A stretch of 64,000 nucleotides of DNA. It comes from Streptomyces sp. NBC_01217. Its GTDB lineage: Bacteria; Actinomycetota; Actinomycetes; Streptomycetales; Streptomycetaceae. Made by a program: the position numbers and the translations under genes. Below the pieces are notes generated by a model. The model made no database searches. It saw only the letters and a program-made list of their open reading frames with translations, and was not told the origin of the DNA. Each line of letters starts with the position of its first letter. Within the stretch, counting starts at the first letter, position 1. Shown here one piece after another: positions 1 through 9,654 of the stretch. The stretch lies in NCBI RefSeq assembly GCF_035994185.1, contig NZ_CP108538.1, forward strand, positions 6,885,501-6,949,500, given 5' to 3'.

Positions 1-446
1 GTGACGCTCATCTGACGCTCGTTCTGATGGAGTGTCAGGTGCCTTGTCGGGCAGGTCAGACTCTGTCGAGGTGGCGACTGATGGGACGACGAGGGCAGAC
101 GACGCTGAGTGCAGACCGACTGAGTCCTGCTGGTCAGATATCCCGGAAGAGACCAGTGAACGCGGTGACCTGCCGCGATGAGTGGCTGATGACAGCTGAC
201 CTGTGCGAATAACCTTTCAGCCGTTTCACGTTCGCGCCGGTTGATGGGGCCGGAAGTCCCAGAGGGCTCCCACTGCTGCCGGACGCCCTTTTGGCTCTAT
301 ACGCCGATGCGGGCTCGTCGAACGCCCCGTTGTCGACGAGGGTGCTGGAACCTTGATGTCGGGTGACTGGCGCTCGGTGGATGCCTTGCGGGATCGTAGG
401 CTCCTGATGATCGACGATGACTCTGTGGCGGCCGATGGCAGTGAGC

Positions 447-1227
447 CGGCGGTGCCCGCCAAGCCTCGGGCGCCCCTACAGCGAGCGGCTCGTCGCGCGG
501 GCCCGGCGGGCGAAGGCGCAGGAGCTGGTCGGGCGGCTCGTCACCGAGGGACGCATCTGGATCACCGCTCCGGATGACGACGAGGTCGCGGAGTGGCGGC
601 GTGTCGTCAACCATGCGAAGCGGCACGGCCTGGAACCGGCAGGCAAACGCATCGAGAAGGTCCCGTACGGCGGGACGGGGCTGGAGCTGTTCCTCGCGGA
701 GGGCCCGCATTCCAACGCACGGAGTCAGCGGCCGAAGGAGGGCGGGGCATGTTCCTGTCCCCGCACGACTGGGGCACCTGCACTCGATGGCGACCGCGCT
801 CAAAGACGACTCGCGCCGACTGGTCATGCCGTCTGCGCTGCGTCGCAGGTCCTTCCAGCTGTTGCAGGGACTGGCGGCTGAGGCGATCCGGCGCGGGTAC
901 GAGGTGCGGAAGGCCGGGTCGTCCTTCTACCCGCGCGAGGGCGGAGTGGACGTCGCTGTCGACGGCTTCGCGTATACCGTCACCGTCAGGCAGGAGTTCC
1001 CGGAGTCCACAGATCCGGAGCGCTCCGTTCGTCTCGTCGTGGACCTCGCCCATGGCCTGACCGGTCGGCCGGGTCGCTGGCGGGATCGGAAGACCCGGAC
1101 GCTCGAAGGAGCCCTGGGCGTGATCCCTGGAGAGATCGAGGCGCGGACGGTGGCACTTTTGCGCTTCTACCCACCCCTCAGCCGCACCCCAACCGAAACG
1201 GCGAGGCCAGTCCGTCACGAGTGGTAG
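447..1227 (+). pseudogene. frameshifted remnant of a conserved Streptomyces protein
   Basis: Two blocks of protein-like sequence lie in different frames. The first (about 447-760) reads GRPYSERLVARARRAKAQEL through to GPHSNARSQ. The second (about 770-1180) reads from ATALKDDSRRLVMPSALRRR to GVIPGEIEARTV. Together they resemble the middle of a large uncharacterised Streptomyces protein family, recalled from memory and not checked. The frame changes near position 765, and both the start and the C-terminal part are missing, so this is probably non-functional. The last 20 codons before the stop do not look native. Nothing convincing was found in 1-446: no good start or codon pattern, only loosely repeated GAC/CTG-rich words. 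Confidence 0.55.
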
Positions 1228-1931
1228 AGCACCCGTACGACCATCGTGTCGCCGGGCAGGCCGTCCAGGTAGGCGTTGAACATCCGTTCGTAGTCGAGGC
1301 CGCCGGCCTCCACCCACCGGCCGTCGAGGGTGAGCAGGGCGGGGGTGGGCAGCACGGCGGCCACATGACGGGCCACGTAGGTCTCCCGGTCCTCGTCGAA
1401 GTGGAGGACGGGGTCGGAGGTGAACCGCTCCTCCAGGGCGGGGTCGGCCTCGATCGCCCGGATCAGGGGCTGTTCACGGAAGTCGGCCACGGCGGCCTCC
1501 CTGGCGTGTTCGGGCTCCAGGTTCCTGGCCCGCTCGGCGAAGTGGTGGAAGGGAAGCGCGGGCGGGTAGCGGTCGGCGAAGGCGCGGTACGCCGTCCAGG
1601 TACCGGCCGCCCGGCGGGCCTCGGCGGCGCGGGGCGTGTCGAGGTCGAGGATGCCGCGCGGGCCGCCGTGACAGCGGGAAGGCGGCAGGTCCTCGGGGGG
1701 TTCGGTCCAGTCGTCGTACCGCACGAGCCGGGGGTCGTTCTCGTGGCCGGGAAGTACGTCGAAGAGACAGCCCGCCCCGGAGACGAACCAGTAGCTCCAC
1801 TCTCCCACCCAGCCCCGGTGGGGCCGGTCCTCACGGTCGTACCAGAAGGGGGCCATGGCCTGTCCGATTGCCTGCTTCAGCCCGTCGTGGCCGACGGGTG
1901 GCAGACAGACGGTGATGCGTTGTTTGCCCAT
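1215..1931 (-). CDS. uncharacterised protein, possible immunity protein of the RHS toxin
   Basis: A 238-residue soluble protein with no signal peptide or membrane segment. It is rich in Trp, Pro and acidic residues (for example FWYDREDRPHRGWVGEWSYW near the N-terminus). I recall similar proteins in many Streptomyces genomes, all unnamed. It begins 83 bp after the stop of the RHS gene on the same strand, which is where immunity genes of polymorphic toxins normally lie. An acidic protein is also typical of nuclease immunity proteins. The immunity role is inferred from position only; the family may be unrelated to toxins. Start ATG at 1931. Its 3' end overlaps the preceding remnant convergently by 13 bp. 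Confidence 0.6.
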   Translation of the reverse strand: MGKQRITVCLPPVGHDGLKQAIGQAMAPFWYDREDRPHRGWVGEWSYWFVSGAGCLFDVLPGHENDPRLVRYDDWTEPPEDLPPSRCHGGPRGILDLDTPRAAEARRAAGTWTAYRAFADRYPPALPFHHFAERARNLEPEHAREAAVADFREQPLIRAIEADPALEERFTSDPVLHFDEDRETYVARHVAAVLPTPALLTLDGRWVEAGGLDYERMFNAYLDGLPGDTMVVRVLYHS

Positions 1932-2014
1932 GGTGTCCCCTTGTGTGGTGCGGTCTGTGCTTGGTGCGCGGGCGTGTGGTGTGGTGCGCGGCCCACTTTG
2001 GCAGGCCGCGCCGG

Positions 2015-5000
2015 TCAGGCGGTCGGCGGGGGGCCGCAGGAGACGACGACGTCGTCGCAGCCGCGTTCCAGCGTCTTCCAGCCCTCCCAGATGAACGCCA
2101 GGTCGCCGAGGATGCCGGCGCCGTTCATCAGCTTGCCGCCGAGACCACCGCCAGCGCGCTTGCCTCCACCGCGCGTACCACCGCTGCCAGCGGGCCTTTC
2201 GCCTGGGGCCCAGCCGCCGCGGATCCCGCCCGAGGAGTGGGTGTCGAAGAATTCCCTGTCACCCCTGAAGATCACTCGGACGTTGGCGTTGCCGACGAAC
2301 TTGTCCCGGACGGCCTCGGCCTGTTCCATGCTGTGGGCGACGAACACGACCCCATGGCTCTGCGCCTTGCCCTCGGGGTCGAGCTTGTTGTTGATGGTCT
2401 TCGCGATGTCGTCGATGGACTCTGCGCTGACGGGGCGCGTGGACTCGTTGGCGTCCCAGGTCTTCACGTCCACGATCTTGCCGTTCTTCCAGGTGACCTT
2501 GATGTAGTCGGCGGTGGCACCGGTCACCTGGTGGTTGCCGTTTGCGTCGTGGAGCAAGCCCTTCTTGGGTAGCACTCCGTTGTCGTTCTGCCAGAGGTAC
2601 TCGCTGCCGTTGCCCGTCTTCGGGTCGTACAGGTTGAGCGACGTGCGTAGGTCGTCGTTCATGAACTTGATGGCGACGCGCTCTGACTTGATCTTTCCGG
2701 GCGAGCCGACGGTGTGCGGGACGCCTCGGTCGTCGTAGATGACGCGGTAGGTCTTGTCGCCCTTGGAGACCGTCGTCTCCGTGAGTGCCTTGGGCGGTTT
2801 CACGTTGTCGTTCTTTGCGCTGATGATGCGTCCGCCGCTGCACTCGGCGATGCCTTCCCAGCATTCGATGGGCTGTAGTCCGTCGGGGTCGCTCTTGGTG
2901 ATCGGGTTGTTGTTGGCGTAGGCGTAGCCGTTGATCTGGAGCGGGTCGGCGAAGTCGACCACGGGGTCGGCGGAGAGGAAGCGTCCGGTCGACTGGTCGT
3001 ACTCGCGGGCGCCGATGTGCGTAAGCCCGGAGTAGGTGTCGTCGATGCCGGTGCCGAGGTAGCTGCGGGCGTTGGGCCAGGAAGCGGGACGGGTGCCGCG
3101 CACCTCGCCGTACGGCTTGAAGGAGCGGCGGGTGACGGGCTGGTCGGTGCTCTGCTCCACGGAGGTGGTGGCCGTGCCGACTGTGTCGTTGAGCAGCACG
3201 CTCAGGACGTGGGTGGAGCCGCCGTGCTTGCTGACGCGGACGACGGAGGGGGCGCCGGGGTGCTGGTAGATCCGGCTGGCCTTGATCAGGTCGCCCTTGG
3301 GGTCCGTGGTGACCTCGGTCTCGCCCAGGAACAGGGTGGTGCCGGCCGCGGACTTCTGCAGGATGCGGTTGCCGCCCGTGTCGTAGACGTACGTGGTGCG
3401 GTCGGCGAGCGCCCATTGCTGGGCGGCGCCGGTGGTGCAGGTGGCGACCTGGAGGTCGGTGCCGTCGGTGTCGGTGCCGCCGGGCACGGCCAGGCACTTG
3501 CCGGTCGCGGCGTGCACGAACGCCTTGTCGGAGGTGCGCAGGGTGAACTTCTGCGCGGTGCTGCCGTTGCAGGGGGCGAGCTGGACGAGGGCGCCGTTGA
3601 CGGTGGCGCACTTGCCGCGGTTGCGCAGGGTGTCGCCGGTGGTCTGCCACGCCTGGGCGGGCGTGCTGTTGCAGCTGTAGAGCTGGATCGGGGTGCCGTC
3701 GGTGAGGACGTTGCTCTGGAGGTCGATGCACTTGCCGTTCAGGCCGGTGATCGGTCCGGCGCCGTCGCCTGTGCCGGTGACCGCGGCGAGCTTGTTCTCG
3801 GCGTTCCAGTCCAGGATCTGGTCGCCGCCGGTGAGGTGGCGCTCGGTGGTGTTGCCGGTGGCGTCGTTGACGTAGGTGGGGTCGGTGCCGGTGGGCCGGT
3901 CGACCTTGGTGAGCAGGTGGGGCTGGGTGAGGGTGGGGGCGCTCGTGCCGTTGCCCGTCACGGTCTTGCCGTAGCCGTAGGTGGTACGGACGTCCAGGGT
4001 CGGGTTCGCCGGGTCGTGGTCGGTGAGGGACGCCCGGTTGCCGACGGCGTCGAAGGTGAAGGACTGGTGGTAGGAGTCGGCGGCGGTGGCGATCGACCCG
4101 GTGGCGGGGGCCGCGGCGTCGAGGGACGCCTGCATCTCGGCGTCGGGCGCGGCGGCGTCGGTGACGGCGTCGGGTGCCTCGGCGATGGGTCCGGTGCTGC
4201 TCTGGCCGTCGCTGCGGTAGCCCCAGGTGGTGCCGGAGGCGGACTTGCAGCCGGTGGCGGCGGTCACGGCGAGGCCGGAGGTCCAGGCGTGGACCAGCTC
4301 ACCGAGGTAGTCGTAGGTGAAGCACTGGTTGTCCCAGGTGGACGTGGTGCCGTCGGTCTGCTTGCGGGCCGCCGATGTGAGGTTGCCTACGCGGTCCCAG
4401 GAGTAGTAGGAGTCGGAGATCCGGTGCGAGGACGCGGTCTCACGGTCCCAGACGGTCCGCTGGAGGCGGCCCGTCTCCTGGTCGATGAAGTTGGTGGTCC
4501 ACACCCGGTAGGGCTGGGGTCCGCTGACGGTCCTCAGGGGCTCGCCGTACGCGGAGTAGGTGACGTCGGAGGTGTACCAGCTTAGGCCGGAGGTGGACTC
4601 GGCCAGCCCGTCCTCGTTGTAGCGGGTGATGACCTTCTCGGCGGCCAGGCCGCCGATCGCGGGCACGCTGACGGAGAGCTGTTTGCCGCTTTCGGTGTAC
4701 GCGTAGCGGTAGGTGTAGGTGCCGGCGAGCTTGGACCCGGCCTGGGACGGGACGACGATCTCGCGGGTGGTCGGGCGGTATTTGTCGTCGTAGGCGGTGA
4801 TCCGGTCGATCCAGTCGGCGCCGGCCTCGTGCCGGGTGGAGCTCGCGACCTTGCCGAGCGCCCCCGGCAGGTCGTAGGTGAAGGACTTGATCGGGTCGGC
4901 GGTTGCGGAGCCTTGACGGACCTTCAGGACACGCCCGATGGCGTCGTACTCGGTGTACGTGGTGCGCTGAAGCGTGTCGGTGGCGGTGGCCTGCCGACCG

Positions 5001-8000
5001 AGTGCGTCGTAGGTGAAGGAGGCGCTGCCGATGTCGGGGTCGGTGGCGGAGGCCAGCAGACCGCGGGTGTTGTAGGTGTAAGTCCAGAGGTTGCCCGCGT
5101 GGTCCTCGATCTGGGTGCGGTTGCCCCGGGCGTCGAAGGAGTAGCTGGTGGTGCGCCACTCGTCTTGGGTGCGGTTGGTGGAGTGGTCGACGCGGGTGAT
5201 CCGGCCGCGTGCGTCGGAGTAGGCGCGTACGGCGGGGGTGGCGCCGTCGGCCGGGCGGGAGATGGTCCAGTTGTCGCCGTACTCGACGGTGTCGGACCAG
5301 ACGGCGCTGCCGCTGTGCACGGTGGTCTTGCGCACCGGGCGGCCGAGGCCGTCGTAGGTGTTGCGCACCAGGTTGGGCACCAGGGTGTCGCTGACCCGCT
5401 TGAACTGGCCGGTCTCCGGCTCGCCCTTGGCGAGATAGGAGCCGGTCTGCTCGGAGACGAGTCCGTGGTCGTCGTAGCGCGTGTCCTGGACGACCCGGCC
5501 GGGGCCGTGGGCCTCGTCCTGTGTCTGCACGGGGCGCAGCAGGCCGTCGTAGACGGTCACCTGGCGGCTGTAGCCGCCGTTGTCCTTGAGGGAGCGGACG
5601 GTCACGGCAGTGGGCCGGGTGACGGTCGGGGTCGCGGTCGCCATCTGGTAGTCGATGAGGACGTCGGGTGTCGCGACGTCGGCCGACCAGCCCTTCACCA
5701 GGCGGCCGAACGCGTCGTACTCCATGCGCGAGACGTGCCCGTTGACATCGGTCACCGACAGGGCCAGGTTGCGGCCGGGGTCGAGGGTGGTGGTGGAGGC
5801 GTGCCCCTTCTGGTTGATCTTCTTGATCGCGGTGACGGGGCCGCCGGTGTCGCCAGGGGTGTACTGGGTCTCCGAGACGCCCTTGAGCGGGTCGGTGATC
5901 TTCCGCACCCGGCCCAGTGGGTCGAAGGTGCTGGTGGAGACGGTCGAGTAGGCGGAGCCGTCGTCGTTGAGCGTCGCCGTGGTGGTGGCCAGGCCCTTGG
6001 TGGGCGCCGCACCCCAGGCTCCGTCGTCGTAGCTGGTGCGGACGGCGCTCATCACCTGGGTGGCCGGGTCGGCTGAGGCATGGTCGGCGCAGGAGGTGGA
6101 GGTGGTGCGGATCTCCTTGGGCAGACCGACGAGGTTGGCCGCCTCGTTGACGACGTAGAGCGTCTTGGCGCAGGTCTGGTCGCTGAGGGTCTCACCACCG
6201 CTGCCGTTGGGCTTGACCACGGCCGACTCGACCTGCTGTGGTAGCCCATAGGTGTCGTCGACGACGGTGGTGGTGCGTACGCCCTGCCAGCTGCTGCCGA
6301 GGGTCTGCACGGTGTCGCTGCGTTCGAAGCCGCTACGGTACGCGGTCAGCGGAGCGAGCCCGCCGTCGCGCTCACGGGAGGCGGTCTGCTTGGCCCAGGG
6401 CCGGTTCAGGACCCGGCTGGCGATCTTGCCGCCGGTCCCGGTGTACGCGATGGTCTCGGCGGTCATGCCCGCGTAGGGGGCGATGTCGTCGGCGGCCAGG
6501 GTGACGGCGCCGGTGGAGTCTTTGACCGGGCCGCCGGTACCGCGGAAGTAGCGGGTGACCGAGTAGGACTGGGTCTGCGGACGGCCGGGGGCCGCCGAGA
6601 TCTTGTTGCCCTTCGACGTGGCAACCTGCTGGTAGCCGCGCCACTCGCTGTAGGTGCGCAGGGCGGGCTTGCTGAACTCGTCGTCGCTCTTGCCCCAGGC
6701 GGCGCCCGAGTAGTCGTAGCGCGTCGGTATCCGGGCGGAGACGCCGGTGATCCGGTCGGTCTCGGTCACGGTGTGGACGACGTACTTGTTGAACCAGGCC
6801 AGCGCGGGCTTCTCGACTTCGGCGTCGGGCGACCAGCGTACGGGGAAGCAGGTGCCGTGATTGTCCTCGGGCGCCACGTCGGGCTGCACACGGCAGCCGC
6901 CCTTGTACGTGATCTCGATGTCGGCGCCGTGTTCGGTGGCGACGGCGCCGATGCGCGGCCGGGTGAAGCCGAGGCGAGGGTCGGAGGAGTTTCGGGGCAC
7001 CAAATTGGGCAGCTGCTGGTCCTTCAGATACGTGCTGAGGGGGTGCGCGGAGCCGGTGCCGACGACGTACGGCTGGAAGCTGACGCCAGACTTGGTGAGC
7101 AGGGTGCCGCTGGTGTCACCAGGGCGGAAGCCGTAGTGCTGGATGGAGTTGAGCCACAGGCCGGGCGAGGTGTCGTACCAGTCGCGCGGGAAGGACTGGT
7201 TAAGCAGATAGGTGTCGACCTTGGACAGGCCCGCGACGCCGGGGCGTTGGGCGTAGGTGGTGATGCCGCCAAGCCGCAGCCGGTTCCAGAAGGACGGGAA
7301 GGCGGGGCACAGCTTGGAGTCGCTCTTGCAGTTGAGGTTGCCGGGACTGTCCCACCAGGGGCGGTAGGAGGCGGGGTTCTTGGTGTCGTCGAACTTCGCC
7401 GAGTCGCAGACGGCGGAGTCCTGGAGGCAGCGCTGCCAGAGCAGGAAGTCGATCTTCGCGGCCGGGGTGGCACCGAGGGCGCCCTCGAGCAGCCCGTACT
7501 CGATGGAGTCGGGCAGGCCGCCGCGGACGTACTTCTCGGGCGTCTTGAACTTCTTGTTAACGGCGTAGTAGTTCGTCGATTGATGCCAGTTGACGACCAT
7601 GACGTTGCCGTTGACGTCGGTGACCTTGTCCAGGCCCCAGTGCCATGCCTGCTGCTTGGTGGTGTCGCCCTGGCAGCGTGAGTCGGCGAAGGCGGTCGCG
7701 TGGCAGGGCTCGCCGGGGTGGTTACCGAAGACGGGGACGGTGAAGACGGACTGGGTGTCCTCGTGACCGCCGCCGATCTTGTTGAGACCGTAGGTGTAGA
7801 CGGTGCCGTCCCGCTTGGTGACGACCCAGTACTCGCCGTTGTTGTCGCCGTTGGTGGCGCCGATCTTCAGCTCGACGCGGGTGCCGTCGTCTTGCTGCGG
7901 GCGGTAGCGGTCGGTCTCGCCGATGCGGACCAGCTCGGTCGTGGCGCCGCCAAGCGACATCACGGCGTTGTAGGAGACCCAGCACAGGTCGGAGGTCTTG

Positions 8001-9175
8001 GCCTTCTTCACCGCGTTGTTGGGGGCACCGGTCGCGGTGTCCTCGCGGTCGTCCTTGCAGGTGCGGTAGCGGCGCTCGATGTAGCCCGGGTTGTAGTCCC
8101 AGCCCTCACCGATCCACGACGCCTGCGGCGAGGAGGTGGACGTCTTCGCGTCCACGCTCTGCGAGTTGTAGTCGAAAGAGATCTCCGGCGCGGGACCTGC
8201 GGGCGTGGGCGGAACCTCGATGGGATACGACCAGGTGAAGGCGCCGGACGAGCCGCCCGCCGACCACTTGCCGTTGGATTCCAGCGGCGTCGCCTTGAAG
8301 GAGCCGCTCTCGCCCGCGCCGGAGTCGACCGCGCCGATCACGGCACTGTCACCGTCGGCCGACGCCTGCCGGGCGCCAGTGCGGTAAGCGGCCTGGAGGG
8401 CGGCGGCGCCGGCCGCCGGGGATGCCGACGCCGACGCCGGCGTCACCGTGCCGTCGGCGGCCGTGTCGACGGTGGCGGTCAGGGTCTTGGCGCTGGTGTC
8501 GTTGACCGTCTCCAGCTCCTCGTAGCCCTGGCACTCCTCAACGTCGGGCGTCGTGCGGTAGCACTCGGGGAACTGCACGAAGGTGAGCCGGGAGGCCCAG
8601 TCGGCGCCGTAGAGGTTCTGGTACGCCTTGTAGTCGAGCTGCACCGAGACGGGCACTGAGCCGGTGGCGGGAGCGGTGACCGTGACGAGCGCGCCGTCGA
8701 TGCCATCGGCCTCGGGGGCGGTGCGCGGGGAGACACCGACCTGCCAGGTGCCGGTGGGCAGGGCGGCGCCGGGTGCCTGACCGAGCTTCACGGGCAGGGT
8801 GCCGACGGGTTCGAGGGCGGCGGGAGTAGCGCTGGTGGTGCGGGCGGCGGCCTGCTGGGTGTCTGCGGTGCCGAAGGTGACCGAGCCGGTGCCACCCGTG
8901 GGCGGGGTGACGGTGCCGGCTGGTGCCTGTTCCTGCTCGGTAGGCGGGGCGGCCTCGATGCTGTCGAGCCCAGCGTTGTGCGTGCTGCCGGCGATCCGTT
9001 GCTCGACTGGGATCTCCTCCAACGACACGTCCTGGCGGGCGACTTCGGCCGACTCGGGATTCGGCGGCTGGGCGACGGCCGTGAACGGCAGCAGCCCCAC
9101 GAGCAGGGCCGCGCCGACGACGGGCACCACTGCGGAGCGCAGGTGCGTGCGGCGAGCGGACAGAAAAGCAGGCAC
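2015..9175 (-). CDS. RHS/YD-repeat secreted polymorphic toxin-like protein with ricin B lectin insert
   Basis: 2,386 residues from GTG 9175, chosen because GGGGGG lies about 8 nt upstream and a classical signal peptide follows (RRTHLRS, hydrophobic run, then AVAQ, cleavage near residue 36). Order: secretion signal; beta-rich N-terminal shell (about 40-950, including SYPIEVPPTPAGPAPEISFD); YD repeats (about 1000-1780); a ricin B-type lectin insert with QxW-like repeats (AQAWQT, AQKFTL, AQQWAL, about 1800-1925); the RHS core signature (RFLSADP ... NGYAYANNNP ... DPDG, about 2065-2098); and a variable C-terminal domain (about 2105-2386). RHS shells encapsulate and release such C-terminal domains, often nucleases, in competition with neighbours. 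This C-terminal domain has a short alternating beta/alpha segment (VVFVAHSMEQAEAVRDKF, then NVRVIFRG) and a Gly-rich tail; I cannot assign its activity. The next gene downstream may encode immunity. Confidence 0.85.
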   Translation of the reverse strand: MPAFLSARRTHLRSAVVPVVGAALLVGLLPFTAVAQPPNPESAEVARQDVSLEEIPVEQRIAGSTHNAGLDSIEAAPPTEQEQAPAGTVTPPTGGTGSVTFGTADTQQAAARTTSATPAALEPVGTLPVKLGQAPGAALPTGTWQVGVSPRTAPEADGIDGALVTVTAPATGSVPVSVQLDYKAYQNLYGADWASRLTFVQFPECYRTTPDVEECQGYEELETVNDTSAKTLTATVDTAADGTVTPASASASPAAGAAALQAAYRTGARQASADGDSAVIGAVDSGAGESGSFKATPLESNGKWSAGGSSGAFTWSYPIEVPPTPAGPAPEISFDYNSQSVDAKTSTSSPQASWIGEGWDYNPGYIERRYRTCKDDREDTATGAPNNAVKKAKTSDLCWVSYNAVMSLGGATTELVRIGETDRYRPQQDDGTRVELKIGATNGDNNGEYWVVTKRDGTVYTYGLNKIGGGHEDTQSVFTVPVFGNHPGEPCHATAFADSRCQGDTTKQQAWHWGLDKVTDVNGNVMVVNWHQSTNYYAVNKKFKTPEKYVRGGLPDSIEYGLLEGALGATPAAKIDFLLWQRCLQDSAVCDSAKFDDTKNPASYRPWWDSPGNLNCKSDSKLCPAFPSFWNRLRLGGITTYAQRPGVAGLSKVDTYLLNQSFPRDWYDTSPGLWLNSIQHYGFRPGDTSGTLLTKSGVSFQPYVVGTGSAHPLSTYLKDQQLPNLVPRNSSDPRLGFTRPRIGAVATEHGADIEITYKGGCRVQPDVAPEDNHGTCFPVRWSPDAEVEKPALAWFNKYVVHTVTETDRITGVSARIPTRYDYSGAAWGKSDDEFSKPALRTYSEWRGYQQVATSKGNKISAAPGRPQTQSYSVTRYFRGTGGPVKDSTGAVTLAADDIAPYAGMTAETIAYTGTGGKIASRVLNRPWAKQTASRERDGGLAPLTAYRSGFERSDTVQTLGSSWQGVRTTTVVDDTYGLPQQVESAVVKPNGSGGETLSDQTCAKTLYVVNEAANLVGLPKEIRTTSTSCADHASADPATQVMSAVRTSYDDGAWGAAPTKGLATTTATLNDDGSAYSTVSTSTFDPLGRVRKITDPLKGVSETQYTPGDTGGPVTAIKKINQKGHASTTTLDPGRNLALSVTDVNGHVSRMEYDAFGRLVKGWSADVATPDVLIDYQMATATPTVTRPTAVTVRSLKDNGGYSRQVTVYDGLLRPVQTQDEAHGPGRVVQDTRYDDHGLVSEQTGSYLAKGEPETGQFKRVSDTLVPNLVRNTYDGLGRPVRKTTVHSGSAVWSDTVEYGDNWTISRPADGATPAVRAYSDARGRITRVDHSTNRTQDEWRTTSYSFDARGNRTQIEDHAGNLWTYTYNTRGLLASATDPDIGSASFTYDALGRQATATDTLQRTTYTEYDAIGRVLKVRQGSATADPIKSFTYDLPGALGKVASSTRHEAGADWIDRITAYDDKYRPTTREIVVPSQAGSKLAGTYTYRYAYTESGKQLSVSVPAIGGLAAEKVITRYNEDGLAESTSGLSWYTSDVTYSAYGEPLRTVSGPQPYRVWTTNFIDQETGRLQRTVWDRETASSHRISDSYYSWDRVGNLTSAARKQTDGTTSTWDNQCFTYDYLGELVHAWTSGLAVTAATGCKSASGTTWGYRSDGQSSTGPIAEAPDAVTDAAAPDAEMQASLDAAAPATGSIATAADSYHQSFTFDAVGNRASLTDHDPANPTLDVRTTYGYGKTVTGNGTSAPTLTQPHLLTKVDRPTGTDPTYVNDATGNTTERHLTGGDQILDWNAENKLAAVTGTGDGAGPITGLNGKCIDLQSNVLTDGTPIQLYSCNSTPAQAWQTTGDTLRNRGKCATVNGALVQLAPCNGSTAQKFTLRTSDKAFVHAATGKCLAVPGGTDTDGTDLQVATCTTGAAQQWALADRTTYVYDTGGNRILQKSAAGTTLFLGETEVTTDPKGDLIKASRIYQHPGAPSVVRVSKHGGSTHVLSVLLNDTVGTATTSVEQSTDQPVTRRSFKPYGEVRGTRPASWPNARSYLGTGIDDTYSGLTHIGAREYDQSTGRFLSADPVVDFADPLQINGYAYANNNPITKSDPDGLQPIECWEGIAECSGGRIISAKNDNVKPPKALTETTVSKGDKTYRVIYDDRGVPHTVGSPGKIKSERVAIKFMNDDLRTSLNLYDPKTGNGSEYLWQNDNGVLPKKGLLHDANGNHQVTGATADYIKVTWKNGKIVDVKTWDANESTRPVSAESIDDIAKTINNKLDPEGKAQSHGVVFVAHSMEQAEAVRDKFVGNANVRVIFRGDREFFDTHSSGGIRGGWAPGERPAGSGGTRGGGKRAGGGLGGKLMNGAGILGDLAFIWEGWKTLERGCDDVVVSCGPPPTA

Positions 9176-9654
9176 GGACGAGGTCCCCCCGGGCGGCAGA
9201 AGGCCGCACCTGGACAGTGCGCAGGTGCGGCCAGCGAACAGCCTGATTCTGTGGGGCACTTGTGAAGAAAAACCAGATAGCCCGTAACCATGTGATCATC
9301 GTCACGGGCCCAAATCGGTCGCCTATGTCGCTAGTTACCGCAAAGAATCACTCATGCCGCCGATCATGCTCCATAGGTACCTACAGCACTTCTATGACTC
9401 TCCACCCCATTCCCTGCTCCAACCTTCCCAAATGCCCTCTACATGTGTCGTGTTGTGTGCCGCTTTGGCACCTGGTCGCCTGTCGAAGGCGCGGGTCGGG
9501 GCCGTTTCCGTGTCCCGGACGGCGCGGGACGCCGTACGCCGCCCGGCGCCGCCCGCAGCCATGACGCCAGGTGACGGCCCCGGGTAGCTGAGCCATGATC
9601 TGTCGGCTGTTGTCGCAGCTGGCACAGCTGTTTCACAGGGGAAAGGGAACTCTC
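9176..9654. promoter_or_regulatory. divergent intergenic region between the RHS and FG-GAP genes
   Basis: 479 bp, noticeably richer in A/T than the flanking genes, holding the 5' ends of both large secreted-protein genes. An inverted repeat GCCCGT (9280-9285) / ACGGGC (9304-9309) encloses TGTGATCATC and lies about 105 bp upstream of the RHS start. It could be an operator or a hairpin in the RHS leader. No confident -35/-10 pair was assigned. Confidence 0.4.

Noticed and set aside
1..446. Short plus-strand frame at 27-212 and GAC/CTG-rich words near the left edge
   Set aside because: No ribosome site, poor codon pattern and no recognisable motif; repeats are too irregular to call an array.
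5209..8659. Long plus-strand open frames (for example 7700-8659) opposite the RHS gene
   Set aside because: They are the antisense shadow of a high-GC gene: composition dominated by Gly, Val, Ala and Arg, no ribosome sites, no recognisable domains.
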